A stretch of DNA of 64,000 nt, from positions 88,823 to 152,822 of the forward strand of contig JAUQXK010000097.1 of NCBI GenBank assembly GCA_030834695.1. The letters run 5' to 3'. Under the pieces are notes generated by a model. It searched no databases. It saw only the letters and a program-made list of their open reading frames with translations, and had not been told where the DNA came from. Every line of letters begins with the position of its first letter. Positions within the stretch are counted from its first letter, which is position 1. This DNA is from Desulfobacterales bacterium (lineage in GTDB: Bacteria > Desulfobacterota > Desulfobacteria > Desulfobacterales > SpSt-501). The position numbers and the translations under genes were made by a program. Shown here in pieces: positions 8,514 to 17,417 of the stretch.

Positions 8514-9041
8514 ATGAAAGCCAAACCTGAAAAGCCGACCATGGAATTGTTCAAGGGCGTCATGCTGGCTCACATGATCCTGGGCCTGCACGTCGTCCTC
8601 ATCTGCCTGATCGGGCTCGTCGTGATCTTCTTCGGCGGCATCGCGCGGTACTGGGCCTGGATTTTCTTGGGCGGGCTCAGCCTGATAGCGGCCGGAGCCT
8701 ACTTCGTCTACCGCCGGCTGAAAGCCGAAGGCCGCAACGTGATACGCGACCTGCAAGGGGTGGCGGTGCCTTCGGGCAGCACGCTCGAAGTCCGTTTTCT
8801 GGGCGGGCTGGCCTCGGTTAAATTCGATCGACCGACGGCCTCAACGTTCCCCGAAATCGCGGCTTCTTCCTCGCCGCCCTTGCTTGAAGACCCGGAAACC
8901 CAGCGCCTGCGCGAGTTGGCCTCTCTGGCCCAGCTCTACGAGAAGAACCTCCTCACCCGCGAAGAGTTCGAGCGGGCCAAGGGGACGCTGCTCAGCTCCG
9001 TTCATCGGACAGTATTCGGACCCGGGTCATTAAAGAATTAA
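8514..9041 (+). CDS. Small membrane protein with C-terminal SHOCT-like domain
   Basis: The 175-residue product has two adjacent transmembrane helices (about residues 18-43 and 47-68), a cytoplasmic linker and a C-terminal helical hairpin LRELASLAQLYEKNLLTREEFERAKGTLL. That pattern is typical of SHOCT domains, which mediate oligomerisation. An in-frame GTG at 8502 is an alternative start, but neither has a strong ribosome site. Its last 50 bases overlap the convergent gene at 8992-9426. The function is unknown. Confidence 0.75.
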   Translation: MKAKPEKPTMELFKGVMLAHMILGLHVVLICLIGLVVIFFGGIARYWAWIFLGGLSLIAAGAYFVYRRLKAEGRNVIRDLQGVAVPSGSTLEVRFLGGLASVKFDRPTASTFPEIAASSSPPLLEDPETQRLRELASLAQLYEKNLLTREEFERAKGTLLSSVHRTVFGPGSLKN

Positions 9042-9426
9042 AATCGGCTTCCGCGACCGGCTCCCAGGGTGATCGCGGAACGAACTGCACAAAGGATTTG
9101 ACCCCGGGCGCAAACACCTTGCCGCCCTGAATCGCCGGAGCCCGCAGCCGAAACTTGAACTCTCCGCCGAAATCGAGCAACAGATCCAACTCATAGCCTT
9201 CTTCGAGCAGTTCCACCATCAGCGCGTTCGACGCGCGACCGCGCCCGCTCAGGCGGCGCTTCCCGCCGGGCCCCTCGGCAATCTCAATGATGGTCTCTTC
9301 GAGCACAACCGCGCGCTCGTCGACCGCCAGCAGGAGGGCCCGCTGTGCCAGGTATCGCCCCTCCTCGAACGGGATCCACTCGTTCATCGATTCGCCATCG
9401 TCCAATGGGTTTGACTTCCTTTGCAT
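8992..9426 (-). CDS. Conserved-looking protein of unknown function
   Basis: The 144-residue acidic, soluble product has no membrane segment and no recognised domain. Its composition (EEGRYLAQRALLLAVDERAVVLEE, LLLDFGGEFKFRLRAP) suggests a small beta-rich fold. The frame opens with an ATG at 9426, but that ATG lacks a ribosome site. An AAAGGAAG sequence sits 9 bases before an in-frame TTG at 9405, which could be the true start. A further ATG at 9387 is possible. It overlaps the convergent SHOCT gene by 50 bp at the 3' ends. It is probably real but not identified. Confidence 0.6.
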   Translation of the reverse strand: MQRKSNPLDDGESMNEWIPFEEGRYLAQRALLLAVDERAVVLEETIIEIAEGPGGKRRLSGRGRASNALMVELLEEGYELDLLLDFGGEFKFRLRAPAIQGGKVFAPGVKSFVQFVPRSPWEPVAEADFNSLMTRVRILSDERS

Positions 9427-9561
9427 GTAACACCCAAACCGGCGAAAATATCAACAGGAAATATCATCCGCATCTTGCCAAAAAGCTCGGCGCGGCCTAA
9501 AGTGGAACCGATTCGGAGTGCTGCGGCACAGGCAGCTGAAACATGTTCGAGAGGTTGAGCC

Positions 9562-11391
9562 ATGCACGGCTGGTGCGGAAAAATTCTAAGAGTGGACCTG
9601 AGCCGGGGGCGGATTACCCGTGAACCGCTCGACCCGCAGGTGGCGCGGAGTTACATCGGCGGGCGGGGACTCGGCATCTATTACCTGCGTCGGGAAGTCG
9701 ACCCGGCCGGCGATGCCTTCGGGCCGCAAAACAAGATCATCATGGCGACCGGGCCACTGACCGGCACGGCCGCTCCCACCGGCGCCCGCTACGTGGTGAC
9801 CACCAAGTCGCCCCTGACCGGGGCCATCACCTGCTCCAACTCCGGCGGGAATTTCCCCGCCGAGCTGAAGAAAAGCGGCCATGACGCCGTCATCATCGAA
9901 GGCGGTTCCGCCCGGCCGGTTTACCTCTGGATCGACGGCGACCACGCCGAACTGCGGCCGGCGGACCATCTCTGGGGCCGGACCACGCACCAAACCGACG
10001 ATGCCCTGCGCAGCGAAACCCACGAAAAGGCCAAAACGGCCGTGATCGGGCCGGCCGGGGAGAATCGCGTTCTTTTCGCCGCCATCATGAACGACCGGGA
10101 TCGCGCCGCCGGCCGAGCCGGTGTGGGCGCGGTCATGGGCGCCAAGAACCTCAAGGCCGTGGTGGTGCGCGGCCAGAGAGAGGTCGCGCTCGCCGACCCG
10201 GCCGCCTTCAAGGCCGTCAACACGAAATACCGCGAGGCCTTCAAGGCCAAGACCCAGGACGCGCCGCCGGCCCTGCGCACGCACGGCACGGCCATCACCG
10301 TGGTCGGCACCCAGAGCCATGGCGTCTTCCCCACGCGCAACTTCCAGCAGGGGACCTTCGAGGGCTGGGAGTCCATCTACGGGGAAACCCTCACCCAAAA
10401 ATACCTGGTGCGGCCGAAACCATGCTTCAGCTGCCCCATCGCCTGCGGCCGGGTCACCCGCATCCCCGACGGCCCTTACCAGGGCGAAGGCGAGGGACCG
10501 GAGTACGAAACCGTCTATGCCCTCGGGTCGGACTGCGGCGTGGACGATCTGGCCGCCCTCACCAAGGCGAACTACGAGTGCAACGAGCTGGGGCTGGACA
10601 CCATCAGCATGGGCGCGGCCATCGCCTGTGCGATGGAACTATACGAAAAGGGCTTTCTGAAGGAATCCGATACCGGAATGCCGTTGCGTTGGGGCGACGG
10701 CGATGCTCTGGTCCGGCTCACCCGGATGACCGCCCGGCGGGAGGGCTTCGGCGGCCTGCTGGCTGAGGGCAGCCTGCGGCTGGCGACCCGCTGCGGGCAC
10801 CCGGAGCTGGCCATGGTCGCCAAGGGCCTGGACTTCGCCGGCTACGACCCGCGCGGCGAACAGGGTATGGGCCTGGCCTACGCTACGTCTCCCATCGGCG
10901 GATCCCACATGCGCGGAGACCCCGCCTACTTCGAACTCCTGGGCGTGCCGGTCCCCGCCGACCCCCACACCTGGGAGGACAAGCCGCCGCTGGTGGCCAA
11001 GTGGCAGGATCTCTTCTGCGTGATCGACGCAGCCGGACTGTGCGTTTTCTTCAGCGTGCGCTACCTGGTGGAGCAAGACCTGATGGTGAAACCGGTCGGC
11101 ATTACCGAGCTTCTCAACGCCGCAACCGGCGCCGGGTATTCGCCGGAGGAGGTGGAAAAAACCGGCGAGCGCATTTTCAACGCCGAGCGGCTTTACCTGC
11201 AGGCGGCTGGCTTCACCCGCGGGGACGACAGCCTCCCCCCGCGCATCACCCGCGAACCCATGCCCGTCGGCCCGGCCAGGGGAATGGTCTGCAAGCTGGA
11301 GGAGATGCTGGGGCCGTATTACGCCTTGCGGGGCTGGACGCCGGAAGGCAGGCCGTCGGAAGCGAAACTCAGGCAATTGGGGCTGCTTTAG
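9562..11391 (+). CDS. aor: Aldehyde:ferredoxin oxidoreductase (tungsten type), copy 1
   Basis: The enzyme interconverts aldehydes and carboxylic acids with ferredoxin, using a tungsto-bispterin and one [4Fe-4S] cluster. The 609-residue product has full family length. The start MHGWCGKILRVDLS, the pterin-binding region (GPLTGTAAPTGARYVVTTKSP, CSNSGGNFPAELKKSGHDAVII) and MNDRDRAAGRAGVGAVMGAKNLKAV are typical. The cluster ligands are visible as PCFSCPIACGR near residue 288, with the distant fourth Cys in DAAGLC near residue 494. The following gene encodes a MoaD-like sulfur carrier, consistent with pterin cofactor supply. It differs clearly from copy 2 at 14281-16080, so the two probably have different substrates. 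Confidence 0.93.
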   Translation: MHGWCGKILRVDLSRGRITREPLDPQVARSYIGGRGLGIYYLRREVDPAGDAFGPQNKIIMATGPLTGTAAPTGARYVVTTKSPLTGAITCSNSGGNFPAELKKSGHDAVIIEGGSARPVYLWIDGDHAELRPADHLWGRTTHQTDDALRSETHEKAKTAVIGPAGENRVLFAAIMNDRDRAAGRAGVGAVMGAKNLKAVVVRGQREVALADPAAFKAVNTKYREAFKAKTQDAPPALRTHGTAITVVGTQSHGVFPTRNFQQGTFEGWESIYGETLTQKYLVRPKPCFSCPIACGRVTRIPDGPYQGEGEGPEYETVYALGSDCGVDDLAALTKANYECNELGLDTISMGAAIACAMELYEKGFLKESDTGMPLRWGDGDALVRLTRMTARREGFGGLLAEGSLRLATRCGHPELAMVAKGLDFAGYDPRGEQGMGLAYATSPIGGSHMRGDPAYFELLGVPVPADPHTWEDKPPLVAKWQDLFCVIDAAGLCVFFSVRYLVEQDLMVKPVGITELLNAATGAGYSPEEVEKTGERIFNAERLYLQAAGFTRGDDSLPPRITREPMPVGPARGMVCKLEEMLGPYYALRGWTPEGRPSEAKLRQLGLL

Positions 11392-11408
11392 CCGCCCGAA
11401 GGTAAAAA

Positions 11409-11642
11409 ATGAAGGTCAGCGTCCATGCATTCGCCAATCTGCGCGACTACGCGCCGGCCGGCGGTGGAAAGTTCGAGCTCGCCCTCGCCGACGGAGCAAC
11501 CGTTGCCGATTTATTGACCGCGTTGCGGATCCCGGCAGCGGTCGAGGCGGTCATGCTCGTCAACGGCCGCCGTGCGGATACCGCCACCCGGCTGAGCAGC
11601 GACGATGAAGTAACCCTGTTCCCCCCCATGGAAGGCGGTTGA
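11409..11642 (+). CDS. MoaD/ThiS-family sulfur carrier protein
   Basis: The 77-residue ubiquitin-like protein ends in the diagnostic Gly-Gly (TLFPPMEGG) that is thiocarboxylated to donate sulfur during molybdopterin/tungstopterin synthesis. It lies 17 bp after the aldehyde oxidoreductase gene with an AAGGT ribosome site and is almost certainly co-transcribed. Such pairing is common next to aldehyde:ferredoxin oxidoreductases. It could serve general cofactor synthesis or a form dedicated to its neighbour. No MoaE is beside it. Confidence 0.88.
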   Translation: MKVSVHAFANLRDYAPAGGGKFELALADGATVADLLTALRIPAAVEAVMLVNGRRADTATRLSSDDEVTLFPPMEGG

Positions 11643-11700
11643 GCCCGATCGCGTCGCGGGTCGGTTCAAAGGCCGATATCAGGTTCATGCGCAAAGGCTT

Positions 11701-12804
11701 CTACGCTTTTTTCTGCTGTTCTTTCTCCACCACGCAATAAATTCCTCCGCCGGCCATGAGTGGGCCGCGGCAGAGATTGTCCGACCGGCACGTCGCCTTC
11801 CGCAGATCCCCCGAGGCCCAACGCGCCACCAGACCCGGTTCGCGGATGAAGGGGCGGCTCATGGAAAAATAATCGGCATAGCCTTGGGCATAAAGCTTCT
11901 CGGCCAGCGGCACGGAGCGGATTCCTCCCACCAGGATCAACGGCACCGACAGCTTATCCTTGAACGCCTTGGCCGCTTTTCGCCAGTAGGCCTCTTTTTC
12001 TTCGGAGTCGATGTCTTTGCGGCAATGGTCTCCGGTGACGACCGTCCCTCCGCTCAATTCGATGGCGTCGATCCCGGCGCGCTCCAGCATCAATGCGGCC
12101 TCCAGGGAATCGCCTACCGTCAGGCCACCGTCAATGAAGTCCTCCGAATTCATCTTGATCAAGATGGGGAAGTCGCGGCCCACGCGGCTGCGCATCTTTG
12201 CCAGGATTTCCAAGACGGCTTTGGTTCGATTGGCGATGTCCCCCCCGTAAGCGTCGGTACGTTTATTGAAAGCGGGCGAAAGAAACTGGTTGACCAGGAA
12301 CCCGTGGGCGCCATGGATTTGGATGGCGTCGAATCCGGCCTCTTTGGCCCTTCGGGCCGCGTGCCCGAACGCCTCGACGATCGCTTGAATATCCTCGACC
12401 GTCATCACCTTTCCCCCGGAGCCGACATAGCCGTCCACTTTTGAAAGTGCCACCGGCGTCCGTCCGGTCACCTTTTCGTTGGATAAGATGCCCGCATGGG
12501 AAAGTTCGACGGCCACGCGCCCGTTGTATCGATGAACGGCATCCGTCATCTCCCGCAGGCCCGGGATGAACGTGTCGTCGGATAGACCCAATTGGCGCGG
12601 CGACCCCATCCCGTCCCGTCGGACATAGGTGTGGCTGGTGATGATCAACCCCACCCCTCCCCTGGCCAGTTGGACGTAAAGCTCCTTGAGTTCGGGGGTG
12701 CAGGTACCGTCATCGGCGGCCATGCCCTCCCATGTGGCTGAACGCACAAACCGGTTGGCAAGCGTCATTCCGTTGATGGTGGTCGCCTGAAAAAGCGTAG
12801 ACAT
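11701..12804 (-). CDS. Old yellow enzyme family NADH:flavin oxidoreductase (ene-reductase)
   Basis: The product is a 367-residue FMN TIM-barrel enzyme expected to reduce an activated C=C bond or a related substrate. Family marks are the start LFQATTINGMTLANRFVRSATWEGMA, IHGAHGFLVNQFLSPAFNKRTDAYGG, KMNSEDFIDGG, VGGIRS and MSRPFIREPGL. The C-terminus carries CRSDNLCRGPLMAGGGIYCVVE. Its Cys spacing does not match the [4Fe-4S] motif of the large dienoyl-CoA reductases and there is no second flavin domain, so this is the short form. It is the last gene of the minus-strand TRAP/AOR/hydro-lyase cluster, 18 bp after the beta hydro-lyase gene. Confidence 0.9.
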   Translation of the reverse strand: MSTLFQATTINGMTLANRFVRSATWEGMAADDGTCTPELKELYVQLARGGVGLIITSHTYVRRDGMGSPRQLGLSDDTFIPGLREMTDAVHRYNGRVAVELSHAGILSNEKVTGRTPVALSKVDGYVGSGGKVMTVEDIQAIVEAFGHAARRAKEAGFDAIQIHGAHGFLVNQFLSPAFNKRTDAYGGDIANRTKAVLEILAKMRSRVGRDFPILIKMNSEDFIDGGLTVGDSLEAALMLERAGIDAIELSGGTVVTGDHCRKDIDSEEKEAYWRKAAKAFKDKLSVPLILVGGIRSVPLAEKLYAQGYADYFSMSRPFIREPGLVARWASGDLRKATCRSDNLCRGPLMAGGGIYCVVEKEQQKKA

Positions 12805-12822
12805 GGGTTTTGCCCCTTTCTG

Positions 12823-13383
12823 CTATGCGGTGATTTCAAACTGCCGGCGCCCTATCGTGTAAAGATCGTTGCCATGGCAGTCGTTGACGACAATGACGGG
12901 CAGGTCCACGACGGTCAGCCTGCGGATGGCTTCGGGTCCCAGGTCCTCGTAGGCAATCGTTTGGGAGGCTTTTATCGCCATTGACAGCAGGGCGCCGGCC
13001 CCTCCGGTGGCGGCAAAATATACCGCCCTGTTCGTTTGCATGGAATGAACCACCTCGGGGCCCCTTTGTCCTTTGCCGATCATGCCTTTAAGGCCTCTGT
13101 CCAGAAGCGCGGGAGTGTATGGATCCATTCGGTAGCTGCTGGTAGGCCCAGCCGAACCCAACGCCATCCCGGGTTTGGGAGGCGCGGGGCCCACGTAATA
13201 AATAATGTTCCCTCTGAGGTCGAAGGGAAGGTCTTTCCCCTGGTGAATTAACTCAATCAGGCGTTTATGGGCGGCATCGCGGGCGGTGAAGATGGTTCCG
13301 TTCAAAAGAACACGGTCGCCCATTTTCAGTTGCATGACCCCATGCTCTGACAGCGGCGTCTGGATCCTGACGGGGGCGTCCAT
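12823..13383 (-). CDS. Class I fumarase/tartrate dehydratase, beta subunit
   Basis: This is the C-terminal part of a two-subunit [4Fe-4S] hydro-lyase. The 186-residue product has GDRVLLNGTIFTARDAAHKRLIE, the GNIIYYVGPAPPKPGMALGSAGPTSSYRMDPYTP stretch that carries substrate-binding residues, and MIGKGQRGPEVVHSM. The family includes two-subunit fumarase, L-tartrate dehydratase and mesaconate (methylfumarate) hydratase, and sequence alone does not separate them. A GGAGG site precedes the ATG. It lies 17 bp downstream of the alpha-subunit gene, a tightly coupled pair. Confidence 0.9.
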   Translation of the reverse strand: MDAPVRIQTPLSEHGVMQLKMGDRVLLNGTIFTARDAAHKRLIELIHQGKDLPFDLRGNIIYYVGPAPPKPGMALGSAGPTSSYRMDPYTPALLDRGLKGMIGKGQRGPEVVHSMQTNRAVYFAATGGAGALLSMAIKASQTIAYEDLGPEAIRRLTVVDLPVIVVNDCHGNDLYTIGRRQFEITA

Positions 13384-13400
13384 GATTTAGAGCTGCCTCC

Positions 13401-14246
13401 TCATAAGACCGCCGATTTGCAGCGGTGACTGTGGCATTGCAGGTTGACGGCGACCGGCAGGCTGCCGATATGGGTCGGGTAGGTTTCGATGTGCACGGCC
13501 AGAGCGGTGATGCGGCCGCCCAGGCCCTGGGGGCCGATCCCGGTCCGGTTGATGTCGCGCAGAAATTCCTGTTCCAGCTTCGCTATGACCGCATCGGGGT
13601 GGCGCTGGCCGACCGGCCTGAGAAGCGATTTTTTGGCGATGAGGGCGCATTTTTCGAAATTGCCGCCGATGCCGACGCCGACGATGACGGGCGGACAGGG
13701 GTTGGCGCCGGCTTCGCGGACCCGGTTGATCACGAATTCCCGGACGCCTTCCAATCCGGCGCCGGGATGGAAAAGCACCACCCGGCTCATGTTTTCGCCG
13801 CCGAAGCCCTTGGGAAGCACATGGATCCGGACCTGGTTGCCGGGCCCCATGTCCAGATGCACGATGGCAGGGGTGTTGTCCCCGTAGTTTTCGCGACTGA
13901 TGGGATCCAGGGTGGAGGGCCGCAGGAACCCATCGGCATATCCCTGGCGAACGCCTTCGTTGACGGCGGCGGTGAGATCGAGTCCCGCAAAATGAACATC
14001 CTGACCGATCTCAATGAAAACGACGGCCATTCCAGCATCCTGGCAAAGCGAAATGGATTCCTGCCGTGCAATCCGTGCGTTGTCGATCAGTTGTTTAAAA
14101 ACGTCTTTGCCCTGAGGAGATACCTCCTGCGCCAGGCCTTGCGCGTAGGCCTCCAGAACATCGGGGTTCAGAACGGTGGTGGCTTCGATGCAAAGCTGCT
14201 TGACGGTGCGGGTGATGAGTGCGGTGTCTATCTCACGGATCGCCAT
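13401..14246 (-). CDS. Class I fumarase/tartrate dehydratase, alpha subunit
   Basis: This is the iron-sulfur half of the hydro-lyase, 281 residues, the normal length of the split form. It contains QESISLCQDAGMAVVFIEIGQD with the first cluster Cys, VIVGVGIGGNFEKCALIAKKSLLRP with the second, and a third near the C-terminus (NLQCHSHRC). The open frame extends back to 14537 into the preceding gene, but the ATG at 14246 is where homology starts and it follows AGGGG. It sits 34 bp after the aldehyde oxidoreductase copy 2. A role in hydrating an unsaturated dicarboxylate, or dehydrating a hydroxydicarboxylate, imported by the adjacent TRAP system is an inference. Confidence 0.9.
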   Translation of the reverse strand: MAIREIDTALITRTVKQLCIEATTVLNPDVLEAYAQGLAQEVSPQGKDVFKQLIDNARIARQESISLCQDAGMAVVFIEIGQDVHFAGLDLTAAVNEGVRQGYADGFLRPSTLDPISRENYGDNTPAIVHLDMGPGNQVRIHVLPKGFGGENMSRVVLFHPGAGLEGVREFVINRVREAGANPCPPVIVGVGIGGNFEKCALIAKKSLLRPVGQRHPDAVIAKLEQEFLRDINRTGIGPQGLGGRITALAVHIETYPTHIGSLPVAVNLQCHSHRCKSAVL

Positions 14247-14280
14247 AAGCCCCTGCCTACGAGAGGGTCCCTTCCGGTTC

Positions 14281-16080
14281 CTACGCCACTCCCAGATCGA
14301 TAAGCTTTTGAGCCGGCGGCCGCCCTTGTTCATCCCAGCCACGGGTCTGGTAGTACAGGTTCCGCGCCGCCAGAAACCGCTTCTCGTCCACCCGGGCCCC
14401 GCCCGGCTGGCCGTCATCGAGATCCTCGGTAACGAACCGGACCGGCAACATGTCCGCTTCCACGCCTTCGCGCAGGTTGTAGAGCCGCTCCAAGGTCCAG
14501 ATCCTCTCGCCGATGCGCTTGAGGTCTTCGAGCGCAAGGTTCTCTCCGGTCAGGGCGTTATAGAGTTCGGTCAGCACCGGCCAGGTGTAGCCGGCGTTGC
14601 GCATCCCGAACTTGCACGTCAAGAGGGAGTCGGCAACCGCCAGAAAATGTTCCTTGTCGAGAAGGGTGGCGATATGGGCCTCAAAACCCTTTTCCTGGAA
14701 TTCACCGGCGAAGAGCTCATTGACGTAAAGCTGGGCGCGCAAATGACAGGCGCCGCGGCTGCTGGTCGCCAAGGAAAAGCCGGTCCCGAATGAGCGCCGC
14801 GATTCATAGCCGGGATACTCCTGTTTCTTGGCGTGGATCACCCGGGCCAACGCCCGCGGCCCCCATTTGGCGGACGCGCGGTACGAGCCTTCCGCCAGTA
14901 CGTCCCCGATCCCCTGGCGGGCCGCGATCTTGGGGATCAACGCCATGATGGACTCATGCTGGCCCCATCGCATGGAGGTGCCGTCCAGGTCGCCGGCGGT
15001 GATGATGCCGGACTCACACAGGTCCATGAGCCAGGCGAAGGTGTTGCCGCAGGTGATGGTATCCATCCCCAGGTCGTTGCACAGCAGATTGGCCATGAGG
15101 ATGGATTCAAGGTTGGAATTGCCGCAGTTGGAACCGAAGGACATCAGCGTCTCGTATTCCGGGCCCTCCACCTCTTCCAGCTGATAAGGGCCGTCCTTCA
15201 CCTGGTGGACGTTTCCGCACTTGAGTGGGCAGGTGAGGCAGCCGCGGTCCTTGACAAAGTACCGGTCCTTGAGGGCCTGGGCGTTGATGAGGGCGGCGTC
15301 CGCGAAATGGCCGCCTCGGAAGTTGCGGGTCGGCAGAGTGTGCTTGGCGTTGAAAAAGTCAAACGCGATGGAGGAACCGAACTTGGCAAACGCCTGAGCG
15401 GCCTCCACGGCTTTCTTGCCGCCCTGGCTGGAGATGGCCTTGACTTTATCCTTGTCGAAAAAATTCGTGCCGATCTTACCTTTCACCACAATGGCTTTAA
15501 GCTTCTTGCTGCCCATGACGGCGCCCACCCCCCCGCGCCCGGCAGCGCGATGCCCGTTCATGAGGGTTGCAAACTTGACCAGGTTCTCGCCGGCCGGGCC
15601 GATGCACACCACTTCGCCGCCGTCGTGATCCGCCTTGAGCTTTGCTTCCGTGGCAAAGACCCCAAGTCCCCACAGATGGTCGGCGTCCTTAAGGGCGGCC
15701 TGGCCTTCTTCCAAAACCAGGTAGCACGGCCGCACCGCGGCACCGGTGACCACCAGCGCGTCGAATCCCGCCCGTTTAAACCCCGGTCCCCACTTGCCGC
15801 CGCAATGGCTGGCCGCCGCCAACCCGGTCAGGGGCGACTTGGTGGTGACGTTGAAAAACGCCGAGAACACGCCGGCGCCGGTGTAAGACCCGGTCGCCAG
15901 AATCAGAGGGTTTTCCGGCGCCAGGGGGTCGACTCCGGCCGGGGCCAGCTGCGTCAACAGCATGATCCCCAACCCCCGACCGCCCAACACCTTCTTGACC
16001 ATCTCACCGTCCGTGGCTTTCACCGAAGCCGTCTGTTGCGTCAGATCCACCCAAAGGGTATGTCCAGTGTATCCGTTCAT
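14281..16080 (-). CDS. Aldehyde:ferredoxin oxidoreductase (tungsten type), copy 2
   Basis: The 599-residue member of the tungstopterin family opens MNGYTGHTLWVDLTQQ. It has the pterin motifs TTKSPLTGLAAASHCGGKWGP and MNGHRAAGRGGVGAVMGSKKLKAI, and cluster ligands GCLTCPLKCG near residue 281 with a later Cys in LLTCKFGMRNAG. The fourth-ligand context (LTCKFG) differs from the DxxGLC of copy 1, so it may belong to another subfamily with a different acid/aldehyde substrate. A GGAGG site lies 9 bases before the ATG. It is placed between the TRAP permease gene and the hydro-lyase genes, which suggests a role in processing the imported substrate. Confidence 0.92.
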   Translation of the reverse strand: MNGYTGHTLWVDLTQQTASVKATDGEMVKKVLGGRGLGIMLLTQLAPAGVDPLAPENPLILATGSYTGAGVFSAFFNVTTKSPLTGLAAASHCGGKWGPGFKRAGFDALVVTGAAVRPCYLVLEEGQAALKDADHLWGLGVFATEAKLKADHDGGEVVCIGPAGENLVKFATLMNGHRAAGRGGVGAVMGSKKLKAIVVKGKIGTNFFDKDKVKAISSQGGKKAVEAAQAFAKFGSSIAFDFFNAKHTLPTRNFRGGHFADAALINAQALKDRYFVKDRGCLTCPLKCGNVHQVKDGPYQLEEVEGPEYETLMSFGSNCGNSNLESILMANLLCNDLGMDTITCGNTFAWLMDLCESGIITAGDLDGTSMRWGQHESIMALIPKIAARQGIGDVLAEGSYRASAKWGPRALARVIHAKKQEYPGYESRRSFGTGFSLATSSRGACHLRAQLYVNELFAGEFQEKGFEAHIATLLDKEHFLAVADSLLTCKFGMRNAGYTWPVLTELYNALTGENLALEDLKRIGERIWTLERLYNLREGVEADMLPVRFVTEDLDDGQPGGARVDEKRFLAARNLYYQTRGWDEQGRPPAQKLIDLGVA

Positions 16081-16110
16081 GGCTATTATCCTCCAAAAAA
16101 ACTTGTTGGC

Positions 16111-17406
16111 CTATCGGGCTTCCATCATGTTCGGCACAAAGGTCACGATCTCCGGGAACGCGATGATCAAAGCCATGACGATCGCCTGCCAAAACAGGAA
16201 ATAACAGGCCCCCATGAACACCTCGCCAGTGGTCACGCACGGCCCGGCCACGGCCTTGACCGTGTAAACGTTCATGCCGACCGGCGGAGTAATCACTCCG
16301 ACCTCGCACAGGGTAATTACAATCAATCCGAACCATACGGGATCCCACTGGTATGCCGCGACAATCGGCATGACCGCCGGAAGCGTGATGATGAGCATGG
16401 AAACTGGGTCGATCATGCATCCGATGATCAGGTAAAGGAAAATAATCAACAGAAGCACGAAAATCGGCGGCATGTTCAATCCAACGACGAATTTCACGAA
16501 AGAGTCGATGGCCCCCGATGAGCTGAGGACGAAGGAGAACAGGTTGCCGAAGGTGATGATGATCAGCAGTGAGCAAGACAACATGCCGGCCTGCAGCAAC
16601 GACTGGTAAAAGACCTTCCAGGTGAAACGCCGGCGCAGGAGCAGCACCACGATGGCGCCGGCCGAGCCTATGGCTCCGGCGGCAGTGGACGTGAACCATC
16701 CCATGAAGAGCCCGCCGATCACAAGCATGATCAGGAATGAGATGGGCAGAACACCCTTCAACGCGACCAACTTCTCTCGGAGGGTAATTTTATCAGTGTC
16801 CGGCGGCGGAAACAGATGCGGCTTGACACGGCCGGCCACCTGAATGCCCACGCCGTAAGCGAGGGCGCTCAGAACACCCGGCACCACTCCGCCCACCAGG
16901 AGTTTATTGATCGGCTGCGAGGTGATCAGCCCGTAAAGGATCATCAGGATGCTGGGCGGGATCATGCACGCCAGTGCCCCGGCGGCGACGATGCAGCCGG
17001 AAGCCAACTGCTTGCTGTATCCCTTGGCGAGCATTTGCGGCAGCGCAATCTTGGTAAAAATGGAGGCGCTGGCAATCGTGGACCCCGAACAGGCCCCGAA
17101 CAGCGCGCAGCCGTAGTTGGTGGCCATGAGCATGCCCCCCCGCATGCGGCCGAGCCACTTGCTGGCCGCATCGAAAAGATCGCCGCTGATCCCGGCCTGG
17201 AATGCCAGCTCGCCCATGAGGATGAACATGGGGACGCAGGAAAGCGCATAGCTTTCCATTGCGCCGTAAAGAATGGTTTTGACGAAGGCGCAGCCGGCGG
17301 TCCAGTTGAGGTTGAAAACGATGCCGAAAAAACCGGCCAGCCCTAAACTGAAAGCCACCGGGATCGATAAAATTATCATCCCCATCATCGGAAGAAACCA
17401 GAACAT
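16111..17406 (-). CDS. dctM: TRAP transporter large permease subunit
   Basis: The 431-residue protein is the 12-helix DctM-type subunit that, with DctQ and a periplasmic binding protein, drives Na+-coupled uptake of organic acids. Recognisable features are the N-terminal hydrophobic run (MFWFLPMMGMIILSIPVAFSLGLAGFFGIV), CVPMFILMGELAFQAGISGDLFDAASKWLGRMRGG, the GACSGSTIASASIFTKIALPQMLAKGY loop, and the C-terminal GVITPPVGMNVYTVKAVAG. It follows dctQ by 11 bp. Which acid is carried cannot be read from the permease. Confidence 0.93.
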   Translation of the reverse strand: MFWFLPMMGMIILSIPVAFSLGLAGFFGIVFNLNWTAGCAFVKTILYGAMESYALSCVPMFILMGELAFQAGISGDLFDAASKWLGRMRGGMLMATNYGCALFGACSGSTIASASIFTKIALPQMLAKGYSKQLASGCIVAAGALACMIPPSILMILYGLITSQPINKLLVGGVVPGVLSALAYGVGIQVAGRVKPHLFPPPDTDKITLREKLVALKGVLPISFLIMLVIGGLFMGWFTSTAAGAIGSAGAIVVLLLRRRFTWKVFYQSLLQAGMLSCSLLIIITFGNLFSFVLSSSGAIDSFVKFVVGLNMPPIFVLLLIIFLYLIIGCMIDPVSMLIITLPAVMPIVAAYQWDPVWFGLIVITLCEVGVITPPVGMNVYTVKAVAGPCVTTGEVFMGACYFLFWQAIVMALIIAFPEIVTFVPNMMEAR

Positions 17407-17417
17407 TGCAGGCTCAC

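Noticed and set aside
14247-14537. N-terminal extension of the hydro-lyase alpha subunit
   Set aside because: The extra 97 codons lie inside the aldehyde oxidoreductase gene in another frame. The conserved start with a ribosome site is at 14246.
14833-16521. 562-codon plus-strand open frame
   Set aside because: It is antisense to aldehyde oxidoreductase copy 2 and the TRAP permease gene.
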